NCBI RefSeq assembly: GCF_001722335.1
Contig: NZ_MIHA01000003.1
Location: forward strand, 248,001 to 312,000
Direction of reading: 5' to 3'
DNA from: Mycolicibacterium flavescens
GTDB lineage: Bacteria; Actinomycetota; Actinomycetes; Mycobacteriales; Mycobacteriaceae
DNA: 64,000 nt
The notes below the pieces were generated by a model. The model worked only from the letters and a program-made list of their open reading frames with translations. It made no database searches and was not told the origin of the DNA. A program made the translations under genes and the position numbers. Below are positions 8,813 through 19,539 of the stretch, one piece after another (position 1 is the stretch's first letter; each line of letters starts with the position of its first letter).

Positions 8813-11800
8813 CAGTTGTACTCCCTTCCTCTGTTGCCCGGACCACCGGGAACAGCATCGGCGACGGGGTTGACCAGTTGCAGGAACGTGGGGGTGTCAC
8901 CGTCATCGAGCAGCATCGCGCGACCGGGTGGCAATCGGCGGAACCGGTGTCCCCTGATCTTCCCGCTGTCCTGCGGATTGCCCGACAGCATCAGTATGGC
9001 GGCTTGCAGCTCGTTGAGGCGGCGCAACAGTGGTGCGGTCATCAACGCGTGCGCCGAACCTGTTGCGCGCGCGGTCACTATCACCCGCATGCCGAGCTCG
9101 CTGGCCTGCGAGAGCAGCCCGATGATCCCGGTCCAGGGACGCTGTCCGACGAAGGGGCCGCTGACTGCGGGCGCATCCGGGATCTGGTCGACGTCGTCGA
9201 TGATCAGGTAGTGGATCTGGCCGCCGTCGGCGGTGCGGTAGTTCCAGTTCGCCAACTCCTGCGGGCTCAGACCCGCGGGCGGACGGCGCTTTTCGAGCAA
9301 CGCGGACAGGCCGAGCATCGCCGGGGTGATCCGGTCGATGTTCGGGGTGTACTCGTTGTCCTCGAACAGCGGTTCGTCGACCAGGTGCAGCCGGCGGTCG
9401 ATCACCGTGAACGCGACCTGATCGGGCGTGGAGTGTTCGCGGATGGTGCGGATGAGATGGCGCAGCAGCGTGGTCTTTCCGGACTTGGCGTCGCCGAACA
9501 CCATCAGCAGCGGGTTCTCGTCGAACGCCACCGGCACCGCGGCCAGGTCCTCCTCGCGCTGACCGATGACCACCCGCTCGGGAGCGGGATAGAGCGGGGC
9601 CACCGCGGAGGGTGCCAGTTCGCTGGGCAGCAGCCGCACCGGCGGTGCGGTGACACCCTGATGGCGGGCGTTGATCACCGCGATGTCGGACAGCGACGGT
9701 TCGGCGAACAGGAAGTGCTCGGCGGCCATGGTCAGGCCGCGGCCCGGCTGGTCGGCCGGGACCGCCTCGGCGGGCCTGCGCAGCGCGCCGGTGATCCGCA
9801 CGTTGCTGTCGCGCGCATCGGACAGCTTGAGTTCGAGCCGCAGGCCGAGTCCGTCGCGCATCGCCAGCGGCACCTCGAGCCAGTTCGGCGTCGTGACCAC
9901 CACGTGGATGCCGTACGACATGCCGGTGTTCACCAGCTCGGTCACCTTGGCCAGCAACGGGTTCCGCGTGTTGAACGTGTCGGTGTTGTCGCGGCTGAAC
10001 GCGTACAGGTTGTCGATGACGAGGAACACCTCGCCGTACTCGTCGCGCCGGTCGCCGTTGTTGCCGTTGTGACCGCGCGCCTGACGCGCCCGCAGCAGCT
10101 GTTCGAGCTCGCCGAAGGTGCGCCGGATGCGTTCGGGCTCCAGCGGTGAGGCCACGCTGCCGACGTGCGCGAGGTCGGCCAGCGGACGCAGTTGACCGCC
10201 GCCGTAGTCCAGGCAGTAGAACGTCACGTCGCGCGGCGAGTGCAGCGCGGCCGCCGACAGGATGAACGTCTGCAGCGCCGTGGTCTTACCGGATTTCGGG
10301 CCGCCGTGGATCAGCAGGTTCGCCGCCGCGGACGTGGCGTCGAAGATCAACGGGTCACGCCGCATCGCGAAGGGCCGGTCGATCTCACCGAGCGGCCAGC
10401 GCCACTGACGCTCGGGCACACCGGTGCGGGCCAGCAGCTCGTCGAGCGGGATCGGCTCCTCCAGCGGCGGCAGCCACAGCCGCGGCGCCTTGGGCCCGTA
10501 GTGGGCCAACTGGCTGCCGATGGTGGCGATCAGCTTGCGCGGCGGACGGTCCTCGTGCGCGGCCGGATCCGAGACGATCACCGTGTCGGCGGGTGCCTCG
10601 ACGTGCCCGGCGGTGAACGGCTGCGGCACCGGGACCGACTGCACGACAACGGTTTTCTCGGCCCGCGGCGGGTCGTAGATGCCGTCGACGTAGGTGCTGC
10701 GGAACTTGACCGGCATCGCGCCCGGGGTCGGCACCAGGTATCCCTCACCCTTGTGCTCGGGTCCGGCCTCGATGTGGAACGCGTCCTCGACGCCGATGAT
10801 CTGGCGGCTGACTGCGGGGCTGGCGACCTTGAGCCCGATGCGGTACGAGGTGTTCTTGTCGATGTCCTTGATCCGGCCGACGTCCAGGGTCTGGGACGCG
10901 AACAGGATGTGGATCCGGAACGAACGACCCTTGCGCGCAACGTAATCGAACAGGTCGGCGTACTCGGGATGGTCGGCGAGCATCAACGAGAACTCGTCGG
11001 CGACCACCAGCAGCGTGGGCATCGGCGGCAGGTCGTGGCCGTCGGCGATGGCGGCCTCGTACTCGCGCACCGAGCTGAAGGCGCTGCCCTGCACGCGGCG
11101 GCCGGCCTCCATCAGAAGCTGCTCACGGCGGGCCACCTCACCGCGCAGGGTGTCGGCGAACCGGTCGGCCAGCGACCGCTTCTCGGCCATGTTCGAGATG
11201 ACCGCGACCACCTGCGGGAAGTCGCGGAAGATGTCGGCGCCTGCCTCGCCCTTGAAGTCGGCGTAGATCACGATCAGCCGGTCGGCGGAGTGGGTGGTCA
11301 ACAGCGACAACAGGATCGACATCAGGGTCTGCGACTTGCCCGAACCGGTCATACCGATCATCAGGCCGTGCGGACCCATCCCGCCCTCGGCCTCGTCCTT
11401 GAGGTCGAAGACCAGCGGTTCGCCGGTCGCGGTGATGCCGATCGGCACCCGCAGTTCGTCGGTCCGCGCACGCGGCGCCCACAGGCTCGCCACGTCGAGC
11501 GCGGCGGCGTCCGGAATACCGAGCAGCGTCGTGAACGTCGCCACTCCCGCGCTGCTGGTCCGCGCATGGCTGGGGTTGGAGTCCCACCGCGACAGCCGCC
11601 GTGCGATGTGGCGGGCCGTGCCCACGTCGAGGTGGTCGGCGTCGTCGACATACGGCTGCCAGCCGCCGGTCTGCCAGCGCTCCAGCTTGCCGTCGCCCAC
11701 CCGCAGGATCGGCCGCTCGGGGTCTGGGTACTGCTCGCGGTGCGGTTCTTCGGCGGCGCGGTGGATCACCGTGACACCGGCCAGGCCGCCGCGCGGCACC

Positions 11801-12783
11801 AGCGCCGCGGGGTCGACGTCGGGGTCGTCCACGACGATGATCAGGTGCTTGAGCCCGGCCTCGGCGTCACCGCCGAACGGGGGCCGGTCGTCGAGCGCCG
11901 CCGCCAGCAGTGTCCGCAGCTCACCGACATCGCTTGCCAGGTAGCGCGCCGGCCCGGCACCGTCGACGGCCCCGGGAACGTCGTTGTGCGGCAACCACTT
12001 CAGCCAGGACCAGTCGTCGCTCTCGATGTCCGGCGCGAGCAGCGCGACGCCGAGCACCGCGGGGTCGTGCCACGTGACCGCCTGCGCCAGCCAGGCGCGC
12101 ACCGCGCCCCGGACGTCGTCGGCGTCCCCGAGCACGGTGACCCGCGAGACCTTGCCCAGATCCAGCCCGGCCGGTACCGCGCGCACCGTGCGCTGGACGT
12201 CGAGCAGTCCACGTAACGTGCTGTGCGACACGGGTTCCAGGTCGACCTCGTCCGCACTGTCCTTGACCCGCAGGGTGGCGTTCAGCGGGGCGTCGTGCAG
12301 TCCGGTGCGGACCACCAGGAAGTCGGCGTCGTGCGGGTCACGCTCCCACTGTCTGCGGGTGTCGGGCACGTCGATCAGCAGCTCGGGATCCGGGTGCGAC
12401 CACTCCAGCGCAGTGCGCTGCTCGGCGGCGTGGGCGCGGATGTTGTCGCGCACCACCGACAGGTAGCGCAGGTAGTCGGCGCGTTCGGCGTCGACCTCCT
12501 CGGTGCGCATCTTGTTGTCGGTGCCGCGGTACAGCGCGGTGGCAGCCAGCAGCAGCACGAACGGGAAGAACAGCGTCGTCGGCGAGATCATCCGCATGCC
12601 GGTGGCCACCAGGGCCACGATCATGCCGACGATCAGGATGACGATCAGATAGGGCAGCACCCGGCGCAGCAGCGACGGCGGCACGATCCGCGGCAGTTCG
12701 GGCGGCGGTTCGATGGTGATGGTGCCCTTGCGCGTCGTCGGCGCCGGAATGCGGCGACGCGCCTGGAAAATCAGCCGGCTCAC
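8812..12783 (-). CDS. eccC3: ESX-3 FtsK/SpoIIIE-type motor ATPase EccC3
   Basis: EccC3 (1323 residues) is the motor that recognises and drives substrates through the ESX-3 pore. Two transmembrane helices lie near residues 38-85, a stalk domain follows, then three ATPase domains with Walker A motifs at about residues 478 ([10 protein letters not shown]), 831 ([10 protein letters not shown]) and 1101 ([10 protein letters not shown]). The open frame extends 148 codons upstream as a shadow of eccB3. The start is set at the GTG at 12783, giving [15 protein letters not shown], which matches family N-termini; it overlaps the eccB3 TAG by one base. Confidence 0.95.
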   Translation of the reverse strand: MSRLIFQARRRIPAPTTRKGTITIEPPPELPRIVPPSLLRRVLPYLIVILIVGMIVALVATGMRMISPTTLFFPFVLLLAATALYRGTDNKMRTEEVDAERADYLRYLSVVRDNIRAHAAEQRTALEWSHPDPELLIDVPDTRRQWERDPHDADFLVVRTGLHDAPLNATLRVKDSADEVDLEPVSHSTLRGLLDVQRTVRAVPAGLDLGKVSRVTVLGDADDVRGAVRAWLAQAVTWHDPAVLGVALLAPDIESDDWSWLKWLPHNDVPGAVDGAGPARYLASDVGELRTLLAAALDDRPPFGGDAEAGLKHLIIVVDDPDVDPAALVPRGGLAGVTVIHRAAEEPHREQYPDPERPILRVGDGKLERWQTGGWQPYVDDADHLDVGTARHIARRLSRWDSNPSHARTSSAGVATFTTLLGIPDAAALDVASLWAPRARTDELRVPIGITATGEPLVFDLKDEAEGGMGPHGLMIGMTGSGKSQTLMSILLSLLTTHSADRLIVIYADFKGEAGADIFRDFPQVVAVISNMAEKRSLADRFADTLRGEVARREQLLMEAGRRVQGSAFSSVREYEAAIADGHDLPPMPTLLVVADEFSLMLADHPEYADLFDYVARKGRSFRIHILFASQTLDVGRIKDIDKNTSYRIGLKVASPAVSRQIIGVEDAFHIEAGPEHKGEGYLVPTPGAMPVKFRSTYVDGIYDPPRAEKTVVVQSVPVPQPFTAGHVEAPADTVIVSDPAAHEDRPPRKLIATIGSQLAHYGPKAPRLWLPPLEEPIPLDELLARTGVPERQWRWPLGEIDRPFAMRRDPLIFDATSAAANLLIHGGPKSGKTTALQTFILSAAALHSPRDVTFYCLDYGGGQLRPLADLAHVGSVASPLEPERIRRTFGELEQLLRARQARGHNGNNGDRRDEYGEVFLVIDNLYAFSRDNTDTFNTRNPLLAKVTELVNTGMSYGIHVVVTTPNWLEVPLAMRDGLGLRLELKLSDARDSNVRITGALRRPAEAVPADQPGRGLTMAAEHFLFAEPSLSDIAVINARHQGVTAPPVRLLPSELAPSAVAPLYPAPERVVIGQREEDLAAVPVAFDENPLLMVFGDAKSGKTTLLRHLIRTIREHSTPDQVAFTVIDRRLHLVDEPLFEDNEYTPNIDRITPAMLGLSALLEKRRPPAGLSPQELANWNYRTADGGQIHYLIIDDVDQIPDAPAVSGPFVGQRPWTGIIGLLSQASELGMRVIVTARATGSAHALMTAPLLRRLNELQAAILMLSGNPQDSGKIRGHRFRRLPPGRAMLLDDGDTPTFLQLVNPVADAVPGGPGNRGREYN

Positions 12784-14345
12784 TACGGGGTCTCCCTTAT
12801 GACAGCGGGGCGTGGGTCGGCGGCGAGCCCGTCGTGCGCCAGCAACGCGTCGGAACGCGACAGCGTCGGGCCGGGCGCGAACTGGCTCAGCAGCGACCAC
12901 GGAATCGGGACTGCGGGCTCGGTGAGTCCGAGCGCGGAGATCGCCTTGTCGTCGGCGTCCTCGTCGAGGCCGTAGCGCACGCCGGTGTCGCTGAGCCAGA
13001 AGTAGGCTCCGCCGGCCTGCGGGCTCGCCGCACCGCCGCCGTCCTGGCCGACGCTCTGCACCAGGTAGCCCTGCCCGGGGGTGAGCACGACGTGGTCGGC
13101 GGTGGCGCCCGAGCCGGCGCTGACCAGCGCGACGGTGCGCAGGCCCTCGGCGATCGGCAGCGTGACACCGGAGCGCAGGTTCACGGTCGCGCTGGTGGCG
13201 TCGGCGGGCCGCGACCACTGTGCGCACGTCAACGGTGCGTCGGTGGCGTCGACGAGCGAAAGCGGTTCGGCCGGATAGGCGTTCGTGTCGATGTCGGTCG
13301 CCACCGGCAACCGGGCGACGTCGTCGGCGCCCAGCCGCGGCGGCTGGTCGAGGCCGAACGAGTTGGTGTTGCGCATGATCGTCGCCAGCACCGGTGAGAT
13401 CGGCTGCAACCCGTCGCGGAGCACCGCGTAGTGGCGCAGCGTGTTGTCCGCGGCGTACGACGCGACTACGGAACCGACGGGTGCGGCCGCCGGCAGCGGG
13501 AAGGCCGGCGGCTCACCGGCACCGGGGATCGCGGGCGGGCTCAGGGCGGGCGCCTCGGGCACCGCGTTGAACAGTCCGGGCGCGATCGGGCGGACGTCGG
13601 GCGCGGTGCCCAGCCCGAGCGCGCTGGTGACCGCGCGGTCGGCCAGGTCGATCGGGCTGCGCCTGCCGTCCCACAGCAGCCAGGTGCCGGCGTTGGGTCC
13701 GCTCGGGTTGCTGACGAGCACGGCGCCGTTGTCGGCCAACGGTTTCGCGCGCTCGCCGCCGTCAGTGACCGAACCGGCGATCAGCGTCACCCCCGACGCG
13801 GGGCCGGACACGCCGTCGCACACGGTCCACTCGGCGTCGCGAGTCGTGTTCTGCACCATGCGTTCCGGCGCACCGGGGATCCCGACCAGGTTCCCGCGCG
13901 GGAACTGGTCGATCTCACTGGTCTTGACCTGGGTGGGGTTGTCGGGGCGGCCCGCGATCAACCGCGCCGAGGTCAGGTTCAGCACCGGGTGCACGGCGTC
14001 GCCGAGGCGGACGTACAGCGCGGAGGTGGTGCGGTCGGCCAGGATCGCGTCGTTGCCCGCGACCCCGCCCGGGCGGATCAGCGAGAACACGAAGCACGCG
14101 GCCAGCCCGGTGATCAGCACCAGCGCGCCGACGAGCACGGAGCGGGTCTGGGTGCGCAGCGGGTCGACCAGCATCCGGGTGTCGTGCAGCGCGACCCCGG
14201 AGGCGATGCGGCGCATGACGAACCGCCACCCCGACACCTGGTGGCGGGTGACGAACCCGCGGCGGTACACGACCCGGTCGGGGTTGTGGTTGGTCGGGGT
14301 GCGGGAGGTGAACGCGCGGCGGTCGTTCTCGTCCTGGCTGGTCAT
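12783..14345 (-). CDS. eccB3: ESX-3 membrane/periplasmic ATPase-like subunit EccB3
   Basis: This 520-residue protein has a basic cytosolic N-terminus with the conserved [15 protein letters not shown] element. One transmembrane helix follows (about residues 73-94, [21 protein letters not shown]), then a large periplasmic domain containing [20 protein letters not shown]. EccB forms the periplasmic crown of the type VII complex. Start and stop codons overlap those of eccA3 and eccC3, placing it firmly in the operon. Confidence 0.94.
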   Translation of the reverse strand: MTSQDENDRRAFTSRTPTNHNPDRVVYRRGFVTRHQVSGWRFVMRRIASGVALHDTRMLVDPLRTQTRSVLVGALVLITGLAACFVFSLIRPGGVAGNDAILADRTTSALYVRLGDAVHPVLNLTSARLIAGRPDNPTQVKTSEIDQFPRGNLVGIPGAPERMVQNTTRDAEWTVCDGVSGPASGVTLIAGSVTDGGERAKPLADNGAVLVSNPSGPNAGTWLLWDGRRSPIDLADRAVTSALGLGTAPDVRPIAPGLFNAVPEAPALSPPAIPGAGEPPAFPLPAAAPVGSVVASYAADNTLRHYAVLRDGLQPISPVLATIMRNTNSFGLDQPPRLGADDVARLPVATDIDTNAYPAEPLSLVDATDAPLTCAQWSRPADATSATVNLRSGVTLPIAEGLRTVALVSAGSGATADHVVLTPGQGYLVQSVGQDGGGAASPQAGGAYFWLSDTGVRYGLDEDADDKAISALGLTEPAVPIPWSLLSQFAPGPTLSRSDALLAHDGLAADPRPAVIRETP

Positions 14346-16171
14346 TCGGACACCGTCAGGCCGAGCCCGCGCAGCAGCGGGATGGCGGACTTGGTGACGT
14401 CCTCGTCGGTGATGGTCATCAGCTCTTCATCGGTGAAATCGTGGTCCTGGCCCAGTTGTGGGGCGTGGTCGAGGCGGTACTCGCGCTCCTCCTCGGAGCG
14501 CTCGACGAGGTTACGGACGAAACGGCCGTTACCGGCGATGTCGAGGTTGCGCCGCTGCACCCCGGCGGCGTCGGCGGTGGTGGCCGCGGCGAGCTGGCCG
14601 AACAGCGCCTCCATGTGCGCCAGCGCGGCCGGTTCGAAGACGCTGTCGCGCTTTTCGGCCATCCGCACCGCGATCTCGACGAGTTCGTGCGGGGTGTAGG
14701 ACGGGAAGTCGATGCTGCGGGTGAACCGCGAGCGCAGGCCCTCGTTGGTGTCGAGGAACGCGTCGAGGTCCTTGCGGTAGCCGGCGATGATCACCACGAG
14801 GCGCTCGCGGTCGTTCTCCATCCGCGCCAGCAGCGTGTCGATGGCGACCAGCCCGAAGTCGTTCTTGGCGCCGGTGGACACCAGCGCGTAGGCCTCGTCG
14901 AGGAACAGCACGCCGTCGAGCGCGCTGTCGATGATCGCGTTGGTCTTGGCCTCGGTCTCACCGATGTGCTGGCCGATCAGGTCGGCGCGGTGCACCTCGC
15001 GGACCGTCTCCTTGCGCAGGATGCCCAGGCCGCAGTAGATCTTGGCGACGACGCGCGCGATCGTGGTCTTACCGGTACCGGGCGGGCCCGCGAACACCAG
15101 GTGGTTGGTGCGCTGCGCGACGGTCAGCCCGCGTTCCTGGCGGCGCAGCGCCATCGCCACCGAGCTCTTCAGCCGGGCCACCTGGTACTTGACCTCTTCG
15201 AGGCCGATGAACTCGGCGAGTTCGGCCTCCGCCTCGACCAGCAGGTGCGCCTTGCGCTCTTTGGCGCCCGGGTCGACGAAGTCGGCCTCGGTCGGTTCGG
15301 TGGCCGGATCCCACGGGTCGGTGCGGCCCTCGATGCGCGCGGCGCTGGTGGGGATGATCCCGTAGGAGCTGTCCGAAAGCGCGAGCTCGACCTCTTTGTT
15401 CTCCGGGTTGGCCGCGTACAGCTCGGCCAGCACGTCGGCGGCGTCGAGGTCCTCGCCCTGGGCGCGCAGCGACAGCGCCTTGACCAGGGTGCCGTCGACG
15501 GTCGCGACGTCGATCGGGCCTGCCGGCTCCTCGAGGTACGACAGGGCGGGGGCGAACATGCCCAGGCGGGCCAGCGAGGTGCCCAGCGCCACCCGCACCG
15601 CGTGCGCGGTGGTTTCGTCGAGCGTGTCGTCGGTGACGACCGGGGTCAGCAGGCGCACCACGTCGGACCAGCGTTCGGTGCGGTAGTAGATGGCCGCGCG
15701 CACCCAGCGGGCCTGCAGCCACTGTGGCCGACGCGTCATCAACGGTTCGACCAGGTGGTCCGCCCCGGCGAAATCACCTGCGTCACAGCGGGTTACCGCG
15801 TAGGCCAGGCAGAAGTCGTCGGCGGTGGAGGCGGCGAACCGCAGGTAGAGACCGGTGTCGTAGGTGAAGGCCAGATCACCGTCGTTCAGTTGCACGTGGC
15901 GTTGCAGCACACCGGCGGTCGCAACGGTTTGCCAGACGGCTTCGAGTACACGGGGGCTGGTGTCGCCCGCGGCGGCCAGGCCGGTCCACGCGTCGCACTG
16001 TTCGCGCGCGATCCGGGTCAGTTCGGCGAAGCCCGAACGCGCCGCGGCCGGATCCGGCGGGCGCCTGCGGTCATGTACGGACAGGCCCAGGGCCCGGCAG
16101 CACGTGGCGAACCGACTCACCACGTCGTGGTCGACGCGTGGAGTCGCAGCAAATTCTGTTGGTAGCGGCAC
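14342..16171 (-). CDS. eccA3: ESX-3 cytosolic AAA+ ATPase EccA3
   Basis: EccA3 (609 residues from the chosen start) has an N-terminal tetratricopeptide-like domain and a C-terminal AAA+ domain with Walker A GPPGTGKTT (about residue 364), Walker B VLFLDEAYAL and sensor elements. It is thought to act on substrate-chaperone complexes. The frame is open to an ATG at 16225, but that codon lies inside the IdeR box. I therefore prefer the GTG at 16171, which has GGGGAG ten bases upstream. It is the first gene of the operon; coupling to eccB3 is by ATGA. Confidence 0.93.
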   Translation of the reverse strand: MPLPTEFAATPRVDHDVVSRFATCCRALGLSVHDRRRPPDPAAARSGFAELTRIAREQCDAWTGLAAAGDTSPRVLEAVWQTVATAGVLQRHVQLNDGDLAFTYDTGLYLRFAASTADDFCLAYAVTRCDAGDFAGADHLVEPLMTRRPQWLQARWVRAAIYYRTERWSDVVRLLTPVVTDDTLDETTAHAVRVALGTSLARLGMFAPALSYLEEPAGPIDVATVDGTLVKALSLRAQGEDLDAADVLAELYAANPENKEVELALSDSSYGIIPTSAARIEGRTDPWDPATEPTEADFVDPGAKERKAHLLVEAEAELAEFIGLEEVKYQVARLKSSVAMALRRQERGLTVAQRTNHLVFAGPPGTGKTTIARVVAKIYCGLGILRKETVREVHRADLIGQHIGETEAKTNAIIDSALDGVLFLDEAYALVSTGAKNDFGLVAIDTLLARMENDRERLVVIIAGYRKDLDAFLDTNEGLRSRFTRSIDFPSYTPHELVEIAVRMAEKRDSVFEPAALAHMEALFGQLAAATTADAAGVQRRNLDIAGNGRFVRNLVERSEEEREYRLDHAPQLGQDHDFTDEELMTITDEDVTKSAIPLLRGLGLTVSE

Positions 16172-16199
16172 GCGCCGTGATCTCCCCGTCGTTTCGCAG

Positions 16200-16223
16200 G
16201 CTAACTTTCCGCCCGAAGTTAGC
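16200..16223. repeat. Inverted repeat overlapping the IdeR box
   Basis: GCTAACTT and AAGTTAGC form a perfect 8-base inverted repeat separated by eight bases (TCCGCCCG). The right arm shares five bases with the IdeR box at 16219. It could be a second IdeR half-site pair or an RNA stem in the eccA3 leader. Its role is inferred only from position. Confidence 0.55.
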
Positions 16224-16237
16224 ATTGACTAAGCTAA
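16219..16237. promoter_or_regulatory. Probable IdeR box controlling the ESX-3 operon
   Basis: The 19 bases TTAGCATTGACTAAGCTAA match the mycobacterial iron-box consensus TTAGGTTAGGCTAACCTAA at 14 positions, including both TTAG/CTAA ends. The box lies 48 bases upstream of the preferred eccA3 start. IdeR-Fe(II) repression of ESX-3 is established in mycobacteria. The outer arms are palindromic; the central bases are not. Confidence 0.8.
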
Positions 16238-16278
16238 CTGTACAGACGTACCTGAGGATCAACGACGAGTGATACGCC

Positions 16279-17163
16279 TCACCTTTTGATAGCGCTGACC
16301 AGGCTAATTGTTCCTGTCATCAGCGCTGCCTCGGACCCCGCCTCGGGTACCGGGCGGCCGTTACCGCGTAGCCAGTCCTGCAACGCAGTGGCCTCTGCGT
16401 GCCAGCCGCGCGCACCGAACCACTGTGCGGCGGGCTCGTGCTGCTCGTTGTAGACCAGGGTGAAGAAGCCGTCCTCCCCGGCCGACCGCTCCTCGGCCCG
16501 CTTGGCCGCGAACGTCGCGGCGTCCATCGGCGCGGCCTCCTCGACCGCGACGTGACTGCCCGGCGCGGCCAGCGCGTCGATGCCCGCGAACAGTTGCCGC
16601 TGCGCGGCGGCGGGCAGATAGATCAGCAGCCCCTCGGCGATCCAGGCCGACGGCTCCGTCGCGTCGAACCCGCTGTCGCGCAACGCCTTCGGCCAATCGT
16701 CGCGCAGATCGACGGCCACCTCGCGGCGATCGGCGGTCGTCGGGCGGCCCGCCAGCGCCTGCCGTTTGAAGTCGAGTACCCGCGGCTGGTCCAGCTCGTA
16801 CAGCACGGTGCCGGCGGGCCAGTCGAGCCGGTATCCGCGCGAGTCCAGGCCGGCGGCCAGCAGGACGATCTGGCGCACGCCGGCGGCCGACGCGGCCCGG
16901 AAGTAGTCGTCGAAATACCGGGTGCGCACAGCCTGGAAGTTGACGAAATCGACGCCGAACTCCGACCGCAGCGGGTGCTCGGGCGCGCGACCGTCCAGCA
17001 AATCCGCCCACTCGCCGCCGGCGGCGCGGCAGAAGACCTCGGCCAGCGGGTCCACCGCTACCGGGTCGGGCTTCTGCGCCTCCAGCGCGCGGGCCGCCGC
17101 CACGAACAGGGCGGTGGCGCCGACGCTGGTGGTGATGTCCCAGGTGTCGTCATCGGTACGCAT
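16279..17163 (-). CDS. Class I SAM-dependent methyltransferase, TIGR00027/LCMT-like family (Rv0281-like)
   Basis: This 294-residue protein belongs to the large mycobacterial family of putative S-adenosylmethionine-dependent methyltransferases. Family signatures are the N-terminal [26 protein letters not shown], a DPLAEVFC segment, [13 protein letters not shown] (SAM binding) and [12 protein letters not shown]. The frame is open further upstream, but the ATG at 17163 gives the family N-terminus. The neighbour position just upstream of ESX-3 matches Rv0281. The methyl acceptor is unknown. Confidence 0.88.
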   Translation of the reverse strand: MRTDDDTWDITTSVGATALFVAAARALEAQKPDPVAVDPLAEVFCRAAGGEWADLLDGRAPEHPLRSEFGVDFVNFQAVRTRYFDDYFRAASAAGVRQIVLLAAGLDSRGYRLDWPAGTVLYELDQPRVLDFKRQALAGRPTTADRREVAVDLRDDWPKALRDSGFDATEPSAWIAEGLLIYLPAAAQRQLFAGIDALAAPGSHVAVEEAAPMDAATFAAKRAEERSAGEDGFFTLVYNEQHEPAAQWFGARGWHAEATALQDWLRGNGRPVPEAGSEAALMTGTISLVSAIKR

Positions 17164-17198
17164 GCGTCGTTTGTACGCCGCGTCCCTGTGCCGGGTGC

Positions 17199-18086
17199 TC
17201 AGACAAGGGGGCGACCGGTGCGCACGCGCCAGTCGAGGTCCTTGAGCAGCACGTTGTACGGGAACTGCCGGACGAACCGCGGCATCCGGTTGTAGACCCG
17301 GCCCACGTTCCACATGATCCGGTTGAACCGGCGCTGTTTGTCCGCGTCCCAGGGCAGGCCCATCTCGTCGCGGAACCGCTGCGGCAGGAACCCGGTGGTG
17401 ATGAACAGGTTCACCGCGTCGGTGCGCTTCTGCAGCCAGGCCGGCGGTTTGAGGTTGCCGATGCGGCCGGCCGCGATCGGCCACAGGTACTCGCGCACCG
17501 CGTCGTCGATGTGCACCTTGTCCAGCGACTGCTGCCAGTACTCGTCGAACGCCTTGCGGTCAGCGGGCCACATCTCGGCGGGCACCTGCAGCGTCGTGCC
17601 GAGCGCCGCGCCCTCGGCGAAGTGCCGGTCGGCCGACTCGTCGTCCATCTCGCCGACGAAGATCCGGTAGACGTCGACGAAGCCTTTGTACAGGCACGCC
17701 GCCACCCACATCTGCAGTTCCTTGTCGAACGCGTTGTACTCCACGGGGTCGCCCGGCCGGGAGTGCACCTGCGCGTGCGAGCGGTTGACCGCCCGCCGGT
17801 AGGTCGCCTTCTGCTCCTCGCTGCCGGCCAGCGCGACGGCCAGGTAGGTGAAAGTGGTGCGGGCGCGCTTGATCGGGTGGCGGTCGGCGCGGCCGGACTC
17901 GACCCGGCTGTCCTTGACGCCGTAGCCGACGCCGGGCCGGGCCAGCTCCATGATCACGTTGGCGGGCCCCGACAGCAGGCCGATGCCGAGCATGGCGTCG
18001 CCGGCGGGCACGTTGCGCTTCAGCGGCCGGTCGGGCAGTACCGCGTCGTTGACCGCCCGTCCGACATGGTCGACCGGTTCCATCAT
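17199..18086 (-). CDS. DUF2236 / MpaB-like oxygenase-family protein (Rv0276-like)
   Basis: This 295-residue soluble protein has the DUF2236 pattern: an early [29 protein letters not shown] segment, [16 protein letters not shown], then [10 protein letters not shown] and [14 protein letters not shown], whose His and Asp residues are conserved in the family. Related proteins include the rubber oxygenase Lcp and fungal MpaB, which are haem-dependent, so an oxidative role is possible but unproven here. The ATG at 18086 has AAGGGG five bases upstream. It is divergent from a TetR gene that probably regulates it. Confidence 0.82.
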   Translation of the reverse strand: MMEPVDHVGRAVNDAVLPDRPLKRNVPAGDAMLGIGLLSGPANVIMELARPGVGYGVKDSRVESGRADRHPIKRARTTFTYLAVALAGSEEQKATYRRAVNRSHAQVHSRPGDPVEYNAFDKELQMWVAACLYKGFVDVYRIFVGEMDDESADRHFAEGAALGTTLQVPAEMWPADRKAFDEYWQQSLDKVHIDDAVREYLWPIAAGRIGNLKPPAWLQKRTDAVNLFITTGFLPQRFRDEMGLPWDADKQRRFNRIMWNVGRVYNRMPRFVRQFPYNVLLKDLDWRVRTGRPLV

Positions 18087-18101
18087 GGGCACCCCTTCAC
18101 G

Positions 18102-18119
18102 CAAATGTGAGAACACTTG
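18102..18119. promoter_or_regulatory. Candidate TetR operator between divergent genes
   Basis: CAAATGT-GAGA-ACACTTG is an 18-base imperfect inverted repeat (six of seven arm positions pair). It lies 16 bases upstream of the DUF2236 gene and 66 bases before the TetR gene, the usual placement for a TetR site controlling both. Confidence 0.45.
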
Positions 18120-18184
18120 TTTCCTGATTCTGCTCCGCGCGGTGGACGGGTGTCAAGATCCGGCCCGGATGTCAAGATGGCGCT

Positions 18185-18787
18185 ATGGCACAGGTCCGTC
18201 CCTACCGCGGTGTCGACGCGGCCGACCGCCTGGCCCAACGCAAGCGCCGGCTGCTGGAGGCCGGTCTGGACCTGCTCGGCGCCCGCGCCCAGGACCCCGC
18301 CGAGCTGACCGTGCGCGCGATCTGCGCCGAGGCCGGGTTGGGCGTGCGCTACTTCTACGAGAGCTTCACCGACAAGGACGACTTCGTCGGCCAGGTGTAC
18401 GACTGGGTGATCGCCGACATCGCGACCACGACGCAGGCCGCGGTCGCCGCCGCACCGCCGCGCGAGGGTTCACGCGCGGCGATGGCCAACATCGTGCGCA
18501 CCATCGCCGCCGACCGGCGGGTGGGTCGGCTGGTGTTCAGCTCGCACCTGTCGAACTCGGTGGTGCTGCGCAAACGCGCCGAGTCGTTCTCGCTGATGGT
18601 CGGGTTGACGTTCGCGCACGCCGGCGCCCTGGGCGCCGAACCCAACGACGCCACCAGGGCGCTGGCGCACTTCGTGGTCGGCGGTGTCACCCAGACCCTG
18701 ACCGCGTGGCTGTCGGGTCAGCTCGCGTTCGACGACAACCAGCTGGTCGACCGGTTGACGGCCATGCTCGACGCGCTCGCGGACTAG
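18185..18787 (+). CDS. TetR/AcrR family transcriptional regulator (Rv0275c-like)
   Basis: This is a 200-residue one-component regulator. The N-terminal DNA-binding domain (about 15-60) includes ELTVRAICAEAGLGVRYFYESFTDKDDFVGQVYDW, the HTH typical of TetR proteins. The C-terminal ligand domain is not assignable to a known effector. It is divergent from the DUF2236 gene with a candidate operator between, and its stop overlaps the convergent VOC gene by four bases. Confidence 0.88.
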   Translation: MAQVRPYRGVDAADRLAQRKRRLLEAGLDLLGARAQDPAELTVRAICAEAGLGVRYFYESFTDKDDFVGQVYDWVIADIATTTQAAVAAAPPREGSRAAMANIVRTIAADRRVGRLVFSSHLSNSVVLRKRAESFSLMVGLTFAHAGALGAEPNDATRALAHFVVGGVTQTLTAWLSGQLAFDDNQLVDRLTAMLDALAD

Positions 18788-19359
18788 GCGGTCACCCGCG
18801 GCCTGCGGTCGGCCGCGGTCTTCGGCTCCGTCCGGGTGTCACTGTCGGTGAATTCCTTCGTCCAGCAGGCGAATTCGAGTGTGATGCCGTCGGGGTCGAG
18901 GAAGTAGAACGAGCGCACGTAGACGCCGGGATGCAGCGTCGAGGACACCTGCGCGGGGCTCTCGTCGTGGTTGAGCACCGGGCCGACGCGCACACCCTTG
19001 TCCTTGAGCCGCTGGCGGTACTCGTTGAACTTCTCGGCGGGGACATGGAACGCCAGGTGGTTCATGGTGCTCACCGCGCTGACGATGTCACCGATACCGG
19101 GTATGGCCTCCGGCGAGGAGATGCCGGGCACCCGGTCGGGGGCGTCGGCGAACCAGAAGAACGCGACACAGTCGCCGTTTCCGGCGTCGAAGAAGAAGTG
19201 CTGCCCCATGCCGCCCGGCAGGTCGAGCGATTTGATCAGCGGCATGCCGAGGATGTTGCTGTAGAAGTCCACGGTCCGCGCCATGTCCGAGCACACCAGC
19301 GCCACATGGTTGATTCCGCCGAGTGCGAATTCGGAATTCGGGTTGTCGGGCCTGATCAT
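18784..19359 (-). CDS. VOC superfamily protein (glyoxalase/extradiol dioxygenase fold, Rv0274-like)
   Basis: This 191-residue protein has paired beta-alpha-beta-beta-beta modules: INHVALVCSDMARTVDFYSNILGMPL begins the first, and MNHLAFHVPAEKFNEYRQRLKDKGV the second. YFLDPDGITLEFACW carries the late metal-ligand Glu. The His of NHVAL and HLAF plus this Glu would form a 2-His-1-Glu site. Substrate unknown. GGAGGC lies just before the ATG. Confidence 0.85.
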   Translation of the reverse strand: MIRPDNPNSEFALGGINHVALVCSDMARTVDFYSNILGMPLIKSLDLPGGMGQHFFFDAGNGDCVAFFWFADAPDRVPGISSPEAIPGIGDIVSAVSTMNHLAFHVPAEKFNEYRQRLKDKGVRVGPVLNHDESPAQVSSTLHPGVYVRSFYFLDPDGITLEFACWTKEFTDSDTRTEPKTAADRRPRVTA

Positions 19360-19539
19360 CGGCGCCTCCTAGGCGATTCTCTGGCCAAGAACGCCAACTG
19401 AATCTAACATCAGGTCCAGTTCTCGAGCAATGAGGAACGGACCTCGCACTGCCATGACGATCGCATCGCGCGCGCTGCTGGTCAAAGTCACTGCAGCGGC
19501 GCAGGTTTCGGATAAATCCGTCGACCAGCAGGCACCCCC

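Noticed and set aside
12784..13227. N-terminal extension of eccC3
   Set aside because: It is the out-of-frame shadow of eccB3; the family N-terminus begins at the GTG at 12783.
16219..16237. Zur box instead of an IdeR box
   Set aside because: The TTAG/CTAA ends fit the iron box; no Zur-type element was recognised.
16285..16310. Second iron-box-like sequence
   Set aside because: It lies inside the 3' coding end of the methyltransferase gene and matches poorly.
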